Positions 53,530-62,756 are shown, counted from the first letter of the stretch. The stretch: 64,000 nucleotides of DNA from Clostridiales bacterium Firm_11 (GCA_001604105.1 LVAQ01000024.1:174670-238669), one strand, 5' to 3'. Numbers and translations are program-made. Notes: generated by a model not told the origin, from the letters alone.

Positions 53530-53566
53530 AAGCCCGCCTCGCATTGCGTGAGGCGGGCTTTTTGTT
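53530..53566 (+). terminator. Leader terminator before metN
   Basis: AAGCCCGCCTC and GAGGCGGGCTT form an eleven-base stem (with G-T and C-G continuing) followed by TTTTTGTTT, 25 bases before the metN start. Its location inside the leader, with no stop of a preceding gene nearby, suggests an attenuator. Confidence 0.8.
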
Positions 53567-53590
53567 TGTATCAAAGGAGGGTGCTATCCA

Positions 53591-54649
53591 ATGGAAACCA
53601 TTGCAGAAACCGCATGGCCTGACCAATCCGATAACAGGGCGGCGGTTCATCCCCACATTGCGCTTCGCGGGTTGAGCAAAGTTTACCCCATGGCGGATGG
53701 GGATGTGGTCGCGCTGGATCACGTGGATCTGACCATCGAAAAAGGTGATATCTATGGCATTATCGGGATGAGCGGCGCAGGAAAGAGCACGCTCATCCGC
53801 TGCCTGAACCGGCTGGACACGCCCTCACGCGGGCAGGTGCTGGTAGATGGGCAGGATGTGCTGCGCATGAACGCAAGCCAACTGCGCGCCACACGCCGCC
53901 GTATGGCGATGATCTTCCAGCAGTTTAACCTGCTTTCGCAAAAAACAGTCGCTCGCAATGTGCGTTACCCGCTGGAGATTGCAGGGGTGCCCCGTAAACA
54001 GGCCGATGCGCGGGTTCAAGAATTGCTCGCCTTGGTTGGGCTTTCAGATAAAGCTGCCGCTTACCCTAGCCAGTTAAGCGGCGGCCAGAAGCAAAGGGTC
54101 GCCATCGCCCGCGCGCTGGCGAGCAACCCGGAGATGCTGCTTTGCGACGAAGCCACCAGCGCGCTTGACCCCCTGACCACGCAATCCATTCTTGCGCTGC
54201 TCCAGCAAATCAACCTTACGCTGGGTATCACCGTGGTGTTGATCACCCACGAAATGACGGTCATTCGGCAAATCTGCAACAAGGTTGCCATTCTGGACGG
54301 GGGCAAACTGGCGGAGCAGGGCACCGTGGACGAAGTGTTCCGCCATACCAAAAGCCAGGCGGGGCGGCGGTTGTTCGGCGTGCTGCCGAGCGAAACCGAA
54401 GCGCAACCGGAGAAACCTGCCCTGCGCATCGTATTTGACGGCCAGGCCGCAGAGCAGCCGATTATCAGCCAGGTAAGCCGTGAAACCGGTGTGGATGTCA
54501 ACATCCTTTCGGCCAACATCCACCCGCTGGGCGGCAAAGCGTATGGCCAGATGATCATCGCCCGTCCGACCGACGCGCAGGCCTATACGCGGCTGACCCA
54601 TGCCCTTGCGCAATACAACCTGACCATCGAGGAGGTCAACCCGCAATGA
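53591..54649 (+). CDS. metN: Methionine ABC transporter ATP-binding protein
   Basis: ATPase of the MetNIQ importer, 352 residues. Walker A GMSGAGKST (about 59-67), FQQFNLL, LSGGQKQR, CDEATSALD and the C-terminal NIL domain (about 270-350; QVSRETGVDVNILSANI), which binds methionine and inhibits transport. Start ATG at 53591 follows AAAGGAGG. The stop overlaps the metI start by four bases. Confidence 0.95.
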   Translation: METIAETAWPDQSDNRAAVHPHIALRGLSKVYPMADGDVVALDHVDLTIEKGDIYGIIGMSGAGKSTLIRCLNRLDTPSRGQVLVDGQDVLRMNASQLRATRRRMAMIFQQFNLLSQKTVARNVRYPLEIAGVPRKQADARVQELLALVGLSDKAAAYPSQLSGGQKQRVAIARALASNPEMLLCDEATSALDPLTTQSILALLQQINLTLGITVVLITHEMTVIRQICNKVAILDGGKLAEQGTVDEVFRHTKSQAGRRLFGVLPSETEAQPEKPALRIVFDGQAAEQPIISQVSRETGVDVNILSANIHPLGGKAYGQMIIARPTDAQAYTRLTHALAQYNLTIEEVNPQ

Positions 54650-55308
54650 GCTTTGACAAACTGTGGCCGCTGCTTGCGCAAGGCGCGGCGGATACCCTGT
54701 ATATGACCCTCTGGTCTGCATTCTTTGCCTACCTTGTGGGGCTTCCCCTGGGGGTGTTGCTGGTTATCACCCGCAAGGGACACATTCTACCCGCGCCTGC
54801 ATTCAACGCGCTGTTGGGCGGTGTGATCAACTTCCTCCGCTCGATCCCCTTCATCATCCTGCTGGCAATGCTGTTTCCCGTCACGCGCGCCGTGATGGGG
54901 CGCGCCATCGGTACGCGAGCCATCATCTTTCCGCTGATCATCAGCGCTTTCCCGTATGTGGCGCGTATGGTGGAAGGCTCGCTGGACGAGATCGACCACG
55001 GCATTCTGGAAGCCGCGCAGGCCATGGGTTCTACCAACCTCCAGATCATCTTCAAGGTGCTACTGCCTGAGGCAGTACCCTCGCTGATTAATGGCGCCGC
55101 CATCAGTGTGACCACCATCCTGGCCTACAGCGCAATGGCAAGCGCGGCAGGCGGTGGCGGCTTGGGCGCGCTGGCCATCACCAAGGGCTACCAGCAGCAA
55201 AATCTGGATATTCTCTACGCTTCCAGCATGGCATTGGTGCTGCTTGTGCAACTGATCACCGTTTCCGGCACGAGGCTGACCAAATGGGTCGACCATCGGA
55301 AAAAATAA
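54646..55308 (+). CDS. metI: Methionine ABC transporter permease
   Basis: Permease of 220 residues with five helices. Family motifs are TLYMTLWSAFFAYLVGLPLG, the EAA-type loop EAAQAMGSTNLQIIFKVLLPEA, and AYSAMASAAGGGGLG near the end. It is coupled to metN by the ATGA overlap and lies 31 bases before metQ. Confidence 0.95.
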   Translation: MSFDKLWPLLAQGAADTLYMTLWSAFFAYLVGLPLGVLLVITRKGHILPAPAFNALLGGVINFLRSIPFIILLAMLFPVTRAVMGRAIGTRAIIFPLIISAFPYVARMVEGSLDEIDHGILEAAQAMGSTNLQIIFKVLLPEAVPSLINGAAISVTTILAYSAMASAAGGGGLGALAITKGYQQQNLDILYASSMALVLLVQLITVSGTRLTKWVDHRKK

Positions 55309-55339
55309 AACATCCGCATATCTGAAAGGAGTTAATCTC

Positions 55340-56158
55340 ATGAAAAAACTGCTCGCACTGGTACTGTCCCTCGCTCTTGCGCTCCTCTGCACCTCCGCTT
55401 TTGCAACGCAAACCATTGTAATCGGCGCCACGACTACCCCGCATGCGGAGATACTGGAATTAATCAAGGACGATCTGGCTGCCTTGGGGTATGAACTGGA
55501 TATCCAAATCTTTACCGAGTACCCGATCCCAAACCCCGCAACCGCCAGTGGAGATCTGGATGCGAACTACTTCCAGCACATCCCCTACCTGACGGCCTAC
55601 AACAATGGCGTGGATGCGTCGCAACAGCTTGTGGCCGCAATCCCTGTGCATTATGAGCCCTACGGCATTTACGCGGGCACCAAGGCATCGCTTGCGGATA
55701 TCGCGCCGGGGGATTCCATTGCCGTAACCAACGACCCCTCCAACGAAACCCGCGCGCTGAATCTGCTTGCGGAGGCAGGCCTCATCACCTTGCCGGAGAA
55801 TGTGGATTTGCTCAGCGACAGCCTGACCAAGCTGGATATCGTAGAAAACCCCCTGAACCTTGAAATTGTGGAGGTAAACGCGGAACTGCTCACCTCTACA
55901 TTGCAGGATGTCAGCTTTGCCGTCATCAACGGTAACTTTGCCATCAGCGCTGGCCTCAAGCCCGGGGAAGACGCACTGTTGCTGGAGGATGCAAGCGGCC
56001 AGGCAGGCATTATCTACACCAACTATGTGGTAGTGCGTACTGCGGATGAAAACGCGCCGTGGGTCGATGCGCTGCGCAGCACCCTGACCAGTGACAAGGT
56101 GCGCACCTACATTCTGGAGCATGAAGCCTACGCCAAAGGCGTGATTCCAGTTTTCTAA
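55340..56158 (+). CDS. metQ: Methionine-binding protein
   Basis: NlpA/MetQ-type binding protein of 272 residues. Family motifs are IVIGATTTPHAEILE, EYPIPNPATASGDLDANYFQHIPYL, HYEPYGIYAGT, IAVTNDPSNETRALNLL and FAVINGNFA. The signal peptide ends TSAFAT, an AxA type site; a clear lipobox is absent (only ALLC), unusual because Gram-positive MetQ proteins are usually lipid anchored. AAAGGAG precedes the ATG. Confidence 0.92.
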   Translation: MKKLLALVLSLALALLCTSAFATQTIVIGATTTPHAEILELIKDDLAALGYELDIQIFTEYPIPNPATASGDLDANYFQHIPYLTAYNNGVDASQQLVAAIPVHYEPYGIYAGTKASLADIAPGDSIAVTNDPSNETRALNLLAEAGLITLPENVDLLSDSLTKLDIVENPLNLEIVEVNAELLTSTLQDVSFAVINGNFAISAGLKPGEDALLLEDASGQAGIIYTNYVVVRTADENAPWVDALRSTLTSDKVRTYILEHEAYAKGVIPVF

Positions 56159-56176
56159 CCAACACAGGCATTGGCC

Positions 56177-56215
56177 AAAGCCCCGCCGCAGTGATGCTGC
56201 GTGCGGGGCTTTTAT
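56177..56215 (+). terminator. Terminator of metNIQ
   Basis: AAAGCCCCGC pairs with GCGGGGCTTT with an inner CGCAG/CTGCG stem, followed by TTT, about 20 bases after metQ. Confidence 0.8.
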
Positions 56216-56225
56216 ACAAAGAGTC

Positions 56226-56369
56226 GGGTCCAGGGCTACTAGCCCTGATCAGGGTGCAGGGGTGAAACCCCTGCCGGGGTTTGGGGTTCCACCCCAAAGC
56301 CTTGCATCACAATACATAGCAAAAGCGAGCGAACAGTCCGCAGGGCTATGAGGCGAGCGATGGTAGAAG
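56226..56369 (+). repeat. Interspersed repeat, copy A
   Basis: About 140 bases with small palindromes (GGGCTACTAGCCC; GCAGGGGTGAAACCCCTGC; TGGGGTTCCACCCCA) ending in a block AGCGAGCGAACAG and GCAGGGCTATGAGGCGAGCG. A closely similar sequence is found inverted at 60912-61053. A short partial match to its right end is at about 48915-48950. The function is unknown; it lies outside genes. Confidence 0.7.
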
Positions 56370-56397
56370 CCAATCAGGGTGTCCTGCCAACCTTATC

Positions 56398-56432
56398 AAA
56401 GCCCCCACGCAGCATCACCGCGTGGGGGCTTT
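56398..56432 (-). terminator. Probable terminator of the SH3-type envelope protein gene
   Basis: AAAGCCCCCACGC pairs with GCGTGGGGGCTTT; on the minus strand it is followed by TTTGAT, about 115 bases after the gene's end. Confidence 0.55.
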
Positions 56433-56549
56433 GGCGCAAAAGCGTATCCATCAGTGATTCCCGCAGCCGCGTGCAGTGGTACCGAGCAGGCAAAGCCTCA
56501 AACGGCAACGCTCCGCACGGCAGGCATAAGCCTTTGCTTTTACGCTTGC

Positions 56550-58571
56550 TTAGTCCTGCATCAGCGCGCTGCGGGGAATAAACACGCGGCACGGTTTGCT
56601 CTTATAGGTTGTCTCTACATAAGCCCAATCCTTGCCAAGGAACGCAAGCAATGTCACTTCAGTATCTTTGGCAATGTCAAACAGCTTGCCCTTCCCCCGC
56701 AGCGGGTCATCCGTTGCGTTGGCTTTCTTGGTAAGCTTGAGCGGGATGTTCACCAATGCAAGCTGCGCAACGGTTTCCGCGTTGGCAAGCGTGCTGTTTT
56801 CGATGTAGCCGATTCGCCCTTTGCTGCCATTGCCAATCTCATAGGCAACCAGCACCCAATCGCCCGTCACCCCGTATATCTGCACTTTATCATCCGTGGT
56901 TACCTGTGCGCGGGAATCGCGGAAGCTTGCTTCATCCGGTGCGCTGTAGACTTTAAGGGTCTGGCGCTTTTCAAAGCTGGCATCGCTTAGCGCGGCCAGT
57001 GTGGGCGCCATATCCGCCGCCAGTTCATAGGGGGATAGCGTAGGCGTAGGTTCCGGGGTCGCGGTCGGCTCGGGGGTAGGTTCCGGCGTAACTTCGGGCG
57101 TAGGTTCGGGGGTAGGTGTGGGTTGCGGCGTGGGCGTAGCGGTCACAAAGGCTTCGCCCGGGATGGCGGTCGCGCTTCGATTGAGCACATACCCCGTTTG
57201 TCCCCCCTGCTCATCCGTCAGGGTAAACGCTGTGCCGCCGGCACTCACCGCGCCGCTGAGCGCATCGCTGATGAGTTCCCCCTGTTCAAGCGTATAGGTG
57301 GACACCTCAATGGTTAACAGCTTCCCATCCGGCGTAAACTGATAATAGACATTCCCATCGCTGCCCAACGGTTTCCACAGCCCATCGGTGAGGAAATCCG
57401 CCAATACCGCGTCATCCCCCGTCAGGGGTAGGGGTGTGGGGGTTGTTACCGTCACGGTCTCTGCCGCGCCCACAGGTGGCGGCGTAACAACCGCAGGCTG
57501 CGCATCCCCTTGTACGGCAAGCAGCGTGATGGTTTCATAATCACTGATCTCAGGGTCAAACTGAAGCAGCAACCCCATCTGCGTTTCAAAAACATCCGCA
57601 GCCTGATCCGGCCTTTCTGCCGAATCCAGGTAGATCCTGCCATCTTGGATGCGGTAGGCAATCAGCGCGGGCGCGTCGCCTGTGGTTGCGCTGATGCTTC
57701 CATCGCTGGCAAATCGCAGAATCTGCCCCTCCATGAGCCAGTCATTTGCCGTCACACGCGCGGCAATCGCTTCCGAGGAAAGCGGGCTATCTCCTGCCGC
57801 TAGAGAAGTGACCTGTACATCCTCCTCGTCCGGATACGCATCATCCGCTACCGCTACAGGCTCGCTGGGAACCCCCGACAAAACAGGGGCTTTGGTAAGT
57901 GAAAGTTGCTCCCACGGCACATCCACCACGGTTGCCTTCGCGGATACCGTGCCCGCCGCATACAGGCAGCGAAACACATCCGCGGATAGAAAGATGGAAT
58001 TGGGCGCGGGTACCTGCGACGCATCCGTCACGATGGCAAGTGATTGCGCGGATTGTATGGCATACACCGCGGCGCGGATGGCCGCATCCACCGCTTCGCG
58101 CGGTTCCGTGAACAGGTCATACACCGTCAGTTCACGCCTTGCGTTTAGATCTATAATGCGGTAGAAAAAAAGCATCTCGCTGCGTTGTTGATCCGCCGAA
58201 CGCCCCCCGACGGATGCCTCTACCGAAAGTACCCCGTCAAAATCCAGCGAAGCAAAAAAACTCATGCGAATCACATCATGATTGCCGCCCTCATATGCAT
58301 CCGCCTCGTTCATCGGCGTTGTTCTGCGAAGCGCCAGCAGCGGCTCTGTGATGGTCTGCGTCAAATACGCGGCCAGCGAATCATCCTGGCTTTCAAAAGC
58401 AGGATAATCCAGCGTATACTGCTGCGTATCGTTTTGACCTGTCTCCTTCACGCGGTACACGGTAAGGCTGTCGCTCGTCAGCTCTGCCGTACGGGTCTCG
58501 CCCGTTCCCTCCGCTACGGCGCCTGTGAATAGCAGGCAAAAAGCCACCAATAACGCCCCAAAGCGTTTCAT
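56550..58571 (-). CDS. Large exported protein with Pro/Thr/Glu-rich linker and SH3-like C-terminus
   Basis: A 673-residue exported protein. The signal peptide is MKRFGALLVAFCLLFTGAVAEG, chosen start ATG at 58571 after GGAGGGA. Residues about 25-225 may form a domain with YTLDYPAFESQDDSLAAYL and DLFTEPREAVD that resembles DUF3298-type sensors. Then come two small beta-rich segments and a linker at about 475-520 made of TPTPEPTPE-like units. The last 140 residues look like SH3-type modules (LKVYSAPDEASFRDS, VQIYGVTGDWVLVAYE). The linker and SH3-like end fit binding to cell wall. It follows the membrane protein gene at 58596 by 24 bases. Confidence 0.68.
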   Translation of the reverse strand: MKRFGALLVAFCLLFTGAVAEGTGETRTAELTSDSLTVYRVKETGQNDTQQYTLDYPAFESQDDSLAAYLTQTITEPLLALRRTTPMNEADAYEGGNHDVIRMSFFASLDFDGVLSVEASVGGRSADQQRSEMLFFYRIIDLNARRELTVYDLFTEPREAVDAAIRAAVYAIQSAQSLAIVTDASQVPAPNSIFLSADVFRCLYAAGTVSAKATVVDVPWEQLSLTKAPVLSGVPSEPVAVADDAYPDEEDVQVTSLAAGDSPLSSEAIAARVTANDWLMEGQILRFASDGSISATTGDAPALIAYRIQDGRIYLDSAERPDQAADVFETQMGLLLQFDPEISDYETITLLAVQGDAQPAVVTPPPVGAAETVTVTTPTPLPLTGDDAVLADFLTDGLWKPLGSDGNVYYQFTPDGKLLTIEVSTYTLEQGELISDALSGAVSAGGTAFTLTDEQGGQTGYVLNRSATAIPGEAFVTATPTPQPTPTPEPTPEVTPEPTPEPTATPEPTPTLSPYELAADMAPTLAALSDASFEKRQTLKVYSAPDEASFRDSRAQVTTDDKVQIYGVTGDWVLVAYEIGNGSKGRIGYIENSTLANAETVAQLALVNIPLKLTKKANATDDPLRGKGKLFDIAKDTEVTLLAFLGKDWAYVETTYKSKPCRVFIPRSALMQD

Positions 58572-58595
58572 ATGCGTTCCCTCCAAACCAATCCT

Positions 58596-60437
58596 CTAAT
58601 CCAGCAGCATCGGGTAAACCGATATCGATGAAAGCGCAACCATCTCCTGCGCATCGTCTTTCTGCAGCGCAAAGTAATGCGAAAGCGGCAGCGGGTAGGG
58701 CATGCCGGTCACCTTCAGCAAACGGAAAGCGCCCTGTGCCTCGCCTTGCCATTGGATTTCCGCCGCGATGGGCGTTATGCTGTCATAGGCAAAATCATAA
58801 TGCAATTCCCCATGCACAAATAAACCGACCTTGCCGGTTTGACTGTCACGCGCCACTACAGCGCCGCAATCAGCGTAAACCGTGACTTCGTCACATTGAA
58901 AAAGTACGCTCGGCTTCGTTTCCAGCCTGATCAAATCTCCGTTGGCCATCAAAGCCATGCCCGCGGCGCAGCCTACCACATCTTCCATATCGGGCGCATG
59001 TTTCCAAAGTTTCATTTCACCCGACCGCGTAAGGGTATAGAGGGCATAACGCTCTTCGGGCACCGTAACATTGCCGGTATCCATATAGGCCAGCGTCATG
59101 CTGCCGGTAAACGGATAGACCTTCGAAAACCAAAGCGCGCTCAGGGTATCCCCATCGGCGTTGATAAAGTTGAAGGCTTTCCCTTGCCGATCCGAAATGA
59201 TCGACCATCCGCCGATGATAGAACCCAGCACCGCATCTGCGCCCGCAGCCTGCTGGTAGCGGGAAGCATCGATCAGCGGCAATCCTTTGCTGTTAATCAG
59301 ATACGGAGACTCCGCCACATAAAAGGCATTATCCGGACAAACCAGGAAGCCATTATCTGCAATGCGCTCATAATAGCCCAAAAGCTGCCCGTCTTTTGCA
59401 GCAAACAGATAGTAATCATATGTTCCATCCGCGTTGAGGCTTCGCGCAACCACATTCTCTTCCGTAACCGCGTAAGACTCCAATTCCAGATTGCCAGCCA
59501 CCGCGTTAATGCCACGTTTGGCCGCTTCTCCAGCCTGTAAGGCAGGCGCCGGGTCAAACCCCTGCACAGCCTGCTCGTGGTTACCGATGGCCTGATTCAT
59601 CATTTGGTTGACCGTTTCCACGGCATCATTGCCCAGCAGGGAACGCGCCTGGGTAAGCAGCCAATCACGCCCCAGATAAGCCGCGCCGCCAAGCACCGCA
59701 ATCACCAGCAGCGCCAAAAGCCAGCGGCGCAGCACCCGCGCTCTTCGCCTGCGGCGTGCGGGCGCCGCATCCTCAACCAAGTGGTAATCCTCATTACGCA
59801 CCATGGGATCAAAACCCTGCGCAATCTCCCGCTGCACAGTCGGCCTGCGCGTTTGGTACACATTGGGTTGCGCAGGCGCTGCGGGCGGCACATCCTCAGG
59901 CTCAGTTATGTGGGTGTAAGGCAGTTCAAATTTCAGCGGCGGCGCAAAACGCGCGCTAAGATCCCCAACCCCATCCGCCGCATCGGCAGGCGGCCTTGCG
60001 TAAGGGTTTGCCGTACGGCTTACGCCGCCTGTGCCGGATGCGCCTGCCTGCGCACCCGTTGGTGCATCGTAAGCGTTTGAACGGCTGCGCCTTTGTTGTG
60101 GGGTTTGCGCGTCCGCATATTCGGTTTCATCCCATGTTAGCCTTGAATAGGGATTCTCATAAGGCGGCGCGGGAGGTTCCTCTGCCATCGCCGGAGCAGA
60201 AGCGGCTGTGCCTGTGCTAGCAGGGCGCTCCTCGGGCTCATTGGGCAGATAATTCGCTTCATCCCACCCGCGCGCGGCTGCAAGGTTATCTTGTCCCCCG
60301 TCTGGGTTACTTGCGGCAGTCATGTGATCGCGCGCCAAAGGCCTAGCGGGCGCAAGGGGTTTGCGCTCCCCATAGGGCGCCGCTTCGCGCGGCGCTTCAT
60401 TGGGCTCATAGGAATCATAGGGTCTGAAATTTCTCAT
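58596..60437 (-). CDS. Large single-pass membrane protein, WG-repeat-like exterior domain
   Basis: A 613-residue protein. The first 220 residues are hydrophilic, rich in Pro, Ala and Arg and probably disordered in the cytoplasm. A basic cluster RRRRRARVLRR precedes one helix (WLLALLVIAVLGGAAYLG, about 238-255). The remaining 350 residues are extracytoplasmic; segments such as GKAFNFINADGDTLSALWFSKVYPF and GKVGLFVHGELHYDFAYDSI resemble WG beta-repeats. The ATG at 60437 lies after AGGTG. It probably forms an operon with the SH3-type exported protein. Function unknown. Confidence 0.65.
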   Translation of the reverse strand: MRNFRPYDSYEPNEAPREAAPYGERKPLAPARPLARDHMTAASNPDGGQDNLAAARGWDEANYLPNEPEERPASTGTAASAPAMAEEPPAPPYENPYSRLTWDETEYADAQTPQQRRSRSNAYDAPTGAQAGASGTGGVSRTANPYARPPADAADGVGDLSARFAPPLKFELPYTHITEPEDVPPAAPAQPNVYQTRRPTVQREIAQGFDPMVRNEDYHLVEDAAPARRRRRARVLRRWLLALLVIAVLGGAAYLGRDWLLTQARSLLGNDAVETVNQMMNQAIGNHEQAVQGFDPAPALQAGEAAKRGINAVAGNLELESYAVTEENVVARSLNADGTYDYYLFAAKDGQLLGYYERIADNGFLVCPDNAFYVAESPYLINSKGLPLIDASRYQQAAGADAVLGSIIGGWSIISDRQGKAFNFINADGDTLSALWFSKVYPFTGSMTLAYMDTGNVTVPEERYALYTLTRSGEMKLWKHAPDMEDVVGCAAGMALMANGDLIRLETKPSVLFQCDEVTVYADCGAVVARDSQTGKVGLFVHGELHYDFAYDSITPIAAEIQWQGEAQGAFRLLKVTGMPYPLPLSHYFALQKDDAQEMVALSSISVYPMLLD

Positions 60438-60854
60438 CAAGGCACCTCATACATCAGAGGATGGTTACGATTCAATGTATCACGCTTTCCCATGTGCGTC
60501 AAGCACAGGAAGGGTTTGCGCGATGCTTGCGCGGTGTTTGCAGGGGCATTCTCTTTGATGTTATCAGCCGTTTCAATATTTGCGGTTACATTGCAATCGC
60601 CATCGATAGTATACCATGTTTTTAATGCACATTGCCAAAGGTTTACGTTTTTTACGTTTCTGGCATGTGCCGCTGCCGTAAGAAATCACAGCATGTAAGC
60701 TAAACCATCCAAACATAAGGTGATAAAAACAAGCCGAAGGCTTCTCATGGCAGCGATAAACCTGCATACTGAATACACGCGACCAGCAAAACTGCGCACG
60801 GTGCGTTCCAACCATTCTACGGTTTGCACCATCGCCCTGTCAGCGGCCGGCAGG

Positions 60855-60886
60855 TAAAAGCGCGGCGCCTATGCGGGCGCCGCGCA
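60855..60886 (-). terminator. Terminator of the acyl-CoA synthetase gene
   Basis: On the minus strand GCGCGGCGCC pairs with GGCGCCGCGC (ten bases), followed by TTTTA. It lies beyond repeat copy B, about 185 bases after the stop. Confidence 0.65.
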
Positions 60887-60911
60887 GTTTATTACAATAC
60901 AACAGTTGGTT

Positions 60912-61053
60912 TCTGCCGTCGCTCGCCGCATAGCCCTGCGGGCTATTCGCTTGCTTTGGCTATAGGTTGAGATGTGAGGCTTTGGGGTTCCACCTCACCC
61001 GCAAGGGGTTTCACCCCTGCATCCTGTTAAGGGCTACTGGCTCTGGTTCCCAC
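60912..61053 (-). repeat. Interspersed repeat, copy B (inverted)
   Basis: Read on the minus strand this matches copy A at 56226-56369 nearly base for base in blocks: GTAGCCCT, GCAGGGGTGAAACCCC, GGAACCCCAAAGCCT, CGCAGGGCTATG and GGCGAGCGA. The two copies flank the two envelope protein genes in opposite orientation. Confidence 0.7.
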
Positions 61054-61070
61054 TTTTTGGGCAGTCCTCA

Positions 61071-62756
61071 TCAGGCTGTTTCAATATTGGCAGCCTTTTG
61101 CAGGCCAAGCTGCTCCACGCCCATCTCCCGCAGTTTGTATTTCTGGATTTTACCGCTGGCCGTCATGGGAAACTCCTGAAGCCGAAGGATGTAGCGCGGC
61201 GACTTATACCGGCTTAACCCCTCACGAACAAATTTGATCAGCGCTTCATCCGCCACATCCGAACCATCTTTGAGAATCACACAGGCACATACTTCTTCGC
61301 CGTATTTTTCGTCCGGCACGCCCACCACCTGCACATCGCGGATGGCGGGGTGGGTATACATGAACTCCTCAATCTCGCGCGGGTAGATGTTTTCCCCGCC
61401 GCGGATGATCATATCCTTGAGCCGTCCCGTAATGCGGAAATTCCCATCCTCATCCATGGTGCCGATATCCCCCGTATGCAGCCAGCCGTCTTCATCCACG
61501 GCGGCTTTGGTGGCTTCGGGCATTTTATAGTAGCCCTTCATCACGTGGTATCCGCGGGTGATGATTTCCCCGGGCATGCCGCGCGGCAGTTCTTCGCCTG
61601 TCTCCGGGTTTACGATCTTTCCCTCGGCAAAGGGCAGCAGCTTGCCTACCGTGCTCACGCGCAGTTCCAGCGGATCATCCGTGCGGCTCATGGTCATGCC
61701 GGGGGAGCACTCGGTTTGCCCATAGGTTATGGTCAGCTCCGAAAGGTGCATTTTTCCGGTTACATCCCGCATGGTCTTAATGGGGCACGGGCTGCCCGCC
61801 ATGATGCCCGTTCGCAGGTGCGAAAAGTCAAATGTATCAAAGCTCGGGTGTTCCAGCATGCCGATAAACATCGTAGGCACGCCATGCACGGCGGTACAGC
61901 GCTCCGCCACCAAATAGGCCATCTCCTGCTCCGGGTTGTAACGGGTCATGAGCACCATGGTGGCGGCATGCGTCAGGCAGCTCATAACCCCCAGCACGCA
62001 GCCAAAACAGTGGAACAACGGCACGACGATCATCAGCCTATCCTCATGGGTGAACTTCATGCAATCCCCCATGAACTGCCCGTTGTTGGTGATGTTATGG
62101 TGGGTCAGCATCACGCCCTTGGGAAAGCCCGTCGTACCGCTGGTATACTGCATATTGATGACCTCATGGGTGGTTAGCCCCGCAATATGCTCCTCCACAA
62201 CGCTTTGCGGCACAGTTTCCGCCAAGGCGTAGAGCTCGTCAAAGCGCCGCATGCCGCGCGGTTTTTTTTCACTATCGCCGATGAGTACCACGTGTTTGAG
62301 GAACGGCACCTTCGCCTCAGCGATGTGCTGAGGATCCTCGCGCAACAGGCTGGGCATGATGCCCGTGATATGCTCGATATAATCATTGTCACGAACCTGC
62401 GGAATCATCACCAGCATTTTTGCGTCGCTCTGGGTAAGCAGATAATTAAGCTCAAACTGCTTGTAGTTGGTGTTCACAGTCACCAGAATCGCGCCCAGTT
62501 TAGCGGTGGCAAACATGGTAAGCATCCACTCCGGCACATTGGTTGCCCAAATGGCTACATGGTCGCCTTTGCGCACACCCATGGCATAGAAGCCGCGCGC
62601 CACGACATCCGTCAGGCGGTCAAACTCTTTCCAGCTCCAGCGCACAGAAAATTCGGGCGCGACGACACAATCGTTGTCCGGCAATCGCTCCGCATTCCTT
62701 CGTAAAAGCCCGGGAATGGTATAATCATGAAGCTCGAGTGTCGGTACAAATGCCAT
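61071..62756 (-). CDS. AMP-binding acyl-CoA synthetase
   Basis: ANL-superfamily enzyme of 561 residues that activates a fatty or aryl acid to acyl-CoA through an acyl-AMP. Motifs are YTSGTTGFPKGVML (A3, P-loop), VVPLFHCFG, TYGQTECSPG, DGWLHTGDIGTMDEDG, ITGRLKDMIIRGGENIYPREIEEF and the A10 lysine in MTASGKIQKYKLRE. The ATG at 62756 follows GGAGGG. Only the T-box leader precedes it. The acid substrate is unknown; the best guess is a medium or long chain acid. Control by an amino acid signal is unexpected for this class. Confidence 0.88.
   Translation of the reverse strand: MAFVPTLELHDYTIPGLLRRNAERLPDNDCVVAPEFSVRWSWKEFDRLTDVVARGFYAMGVRKGDHVAIWATNVPEWMLTMFATAKLGAILVTVNTNYKQFELNYLLTQSDAKMLVMIPQVRDNDYIEHITGIMPSLLREDPQHIAEAKVPFLKHVVLIGDSEKKPRGMRRFDELYALAETVPQSVVEEHIAGLTTHEVINMQYTSGTTGFPKGVMLTHHNITNNGQFMGDCMKFTHEDRLMIVVPLFHCFGCVLGVMSCLTHAATMVLMTRYNPEQEMAYLVAERCTAVHGVPTMFIGMLEHPSFDTFDFSHLRTGIMAGSPCPIKTMRDVTGKMHLSELTITYGQTECSPGMTMSRTDDPLELRVSTVGKLLPFAEGKIVNPETGEELPRGMPGEIITRGYHVMKGYYKMPEATKAAVDEDGWLHTGDIGTMDEDGNFRITGRLKDMIIRGGENIYPREIEEFMYTHPAIRDVQVVGVPDEKYGEEVCACVILKDGSDVADEALIKFVREGLSRYKSPRYILRLQEFPMTASGKIQKYKLREMGVEQLGLQKAANIETA

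Larger units (their letters stand above)
53396..53580 (+). promoter_or_regulatory. metNIQ leader: Attenuator leader of metNIQ
   Basis: The leader starts with CATCAAG, which can pair with CTTGATG at 53508-53514 (extended by C53404-G53507 and G53405-C53506), enclosing the short peptide gene at 53432-53512. A strong terminator follows. The ribosome site of the peptide gene (GCGAGGaGGGG) is nearly complementary to the terminator's left arm (CCCGCCTCGC), so ribosome-covered and terminator conformations may compete. It does not match the SAM-I riboswitch core. Confidence 0.6.
60438..61070. other. Intergenic region holding repeat copy B and a terminator
   Basis: About 630 bases. The left part (60438-60850) has only a weak TATACT box (minus, at 60608-60613) that may serve the 58596-60437 gene. 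The right part holds the hairpin and repeat annotated separately. Confidence 0.45.

Noticed and set aside
53396..53530. SAM-I riboswitch upstream of metNIQ
   Set aside because: The position is right, but the conserved core order (AGAG, GGAGGGA, CCCxxTGAAACC, GGCAACC) is not present; the Cys/Met-rich frame explains the leader better.
56216..56370. Structured RNA gene or tRNA cluster in the palindromic region after metQ
   Set aside because: The palindromes belong to the interspersed repeat; no acceptor stem, CCA or T-loop signature of a tRNA was seen.
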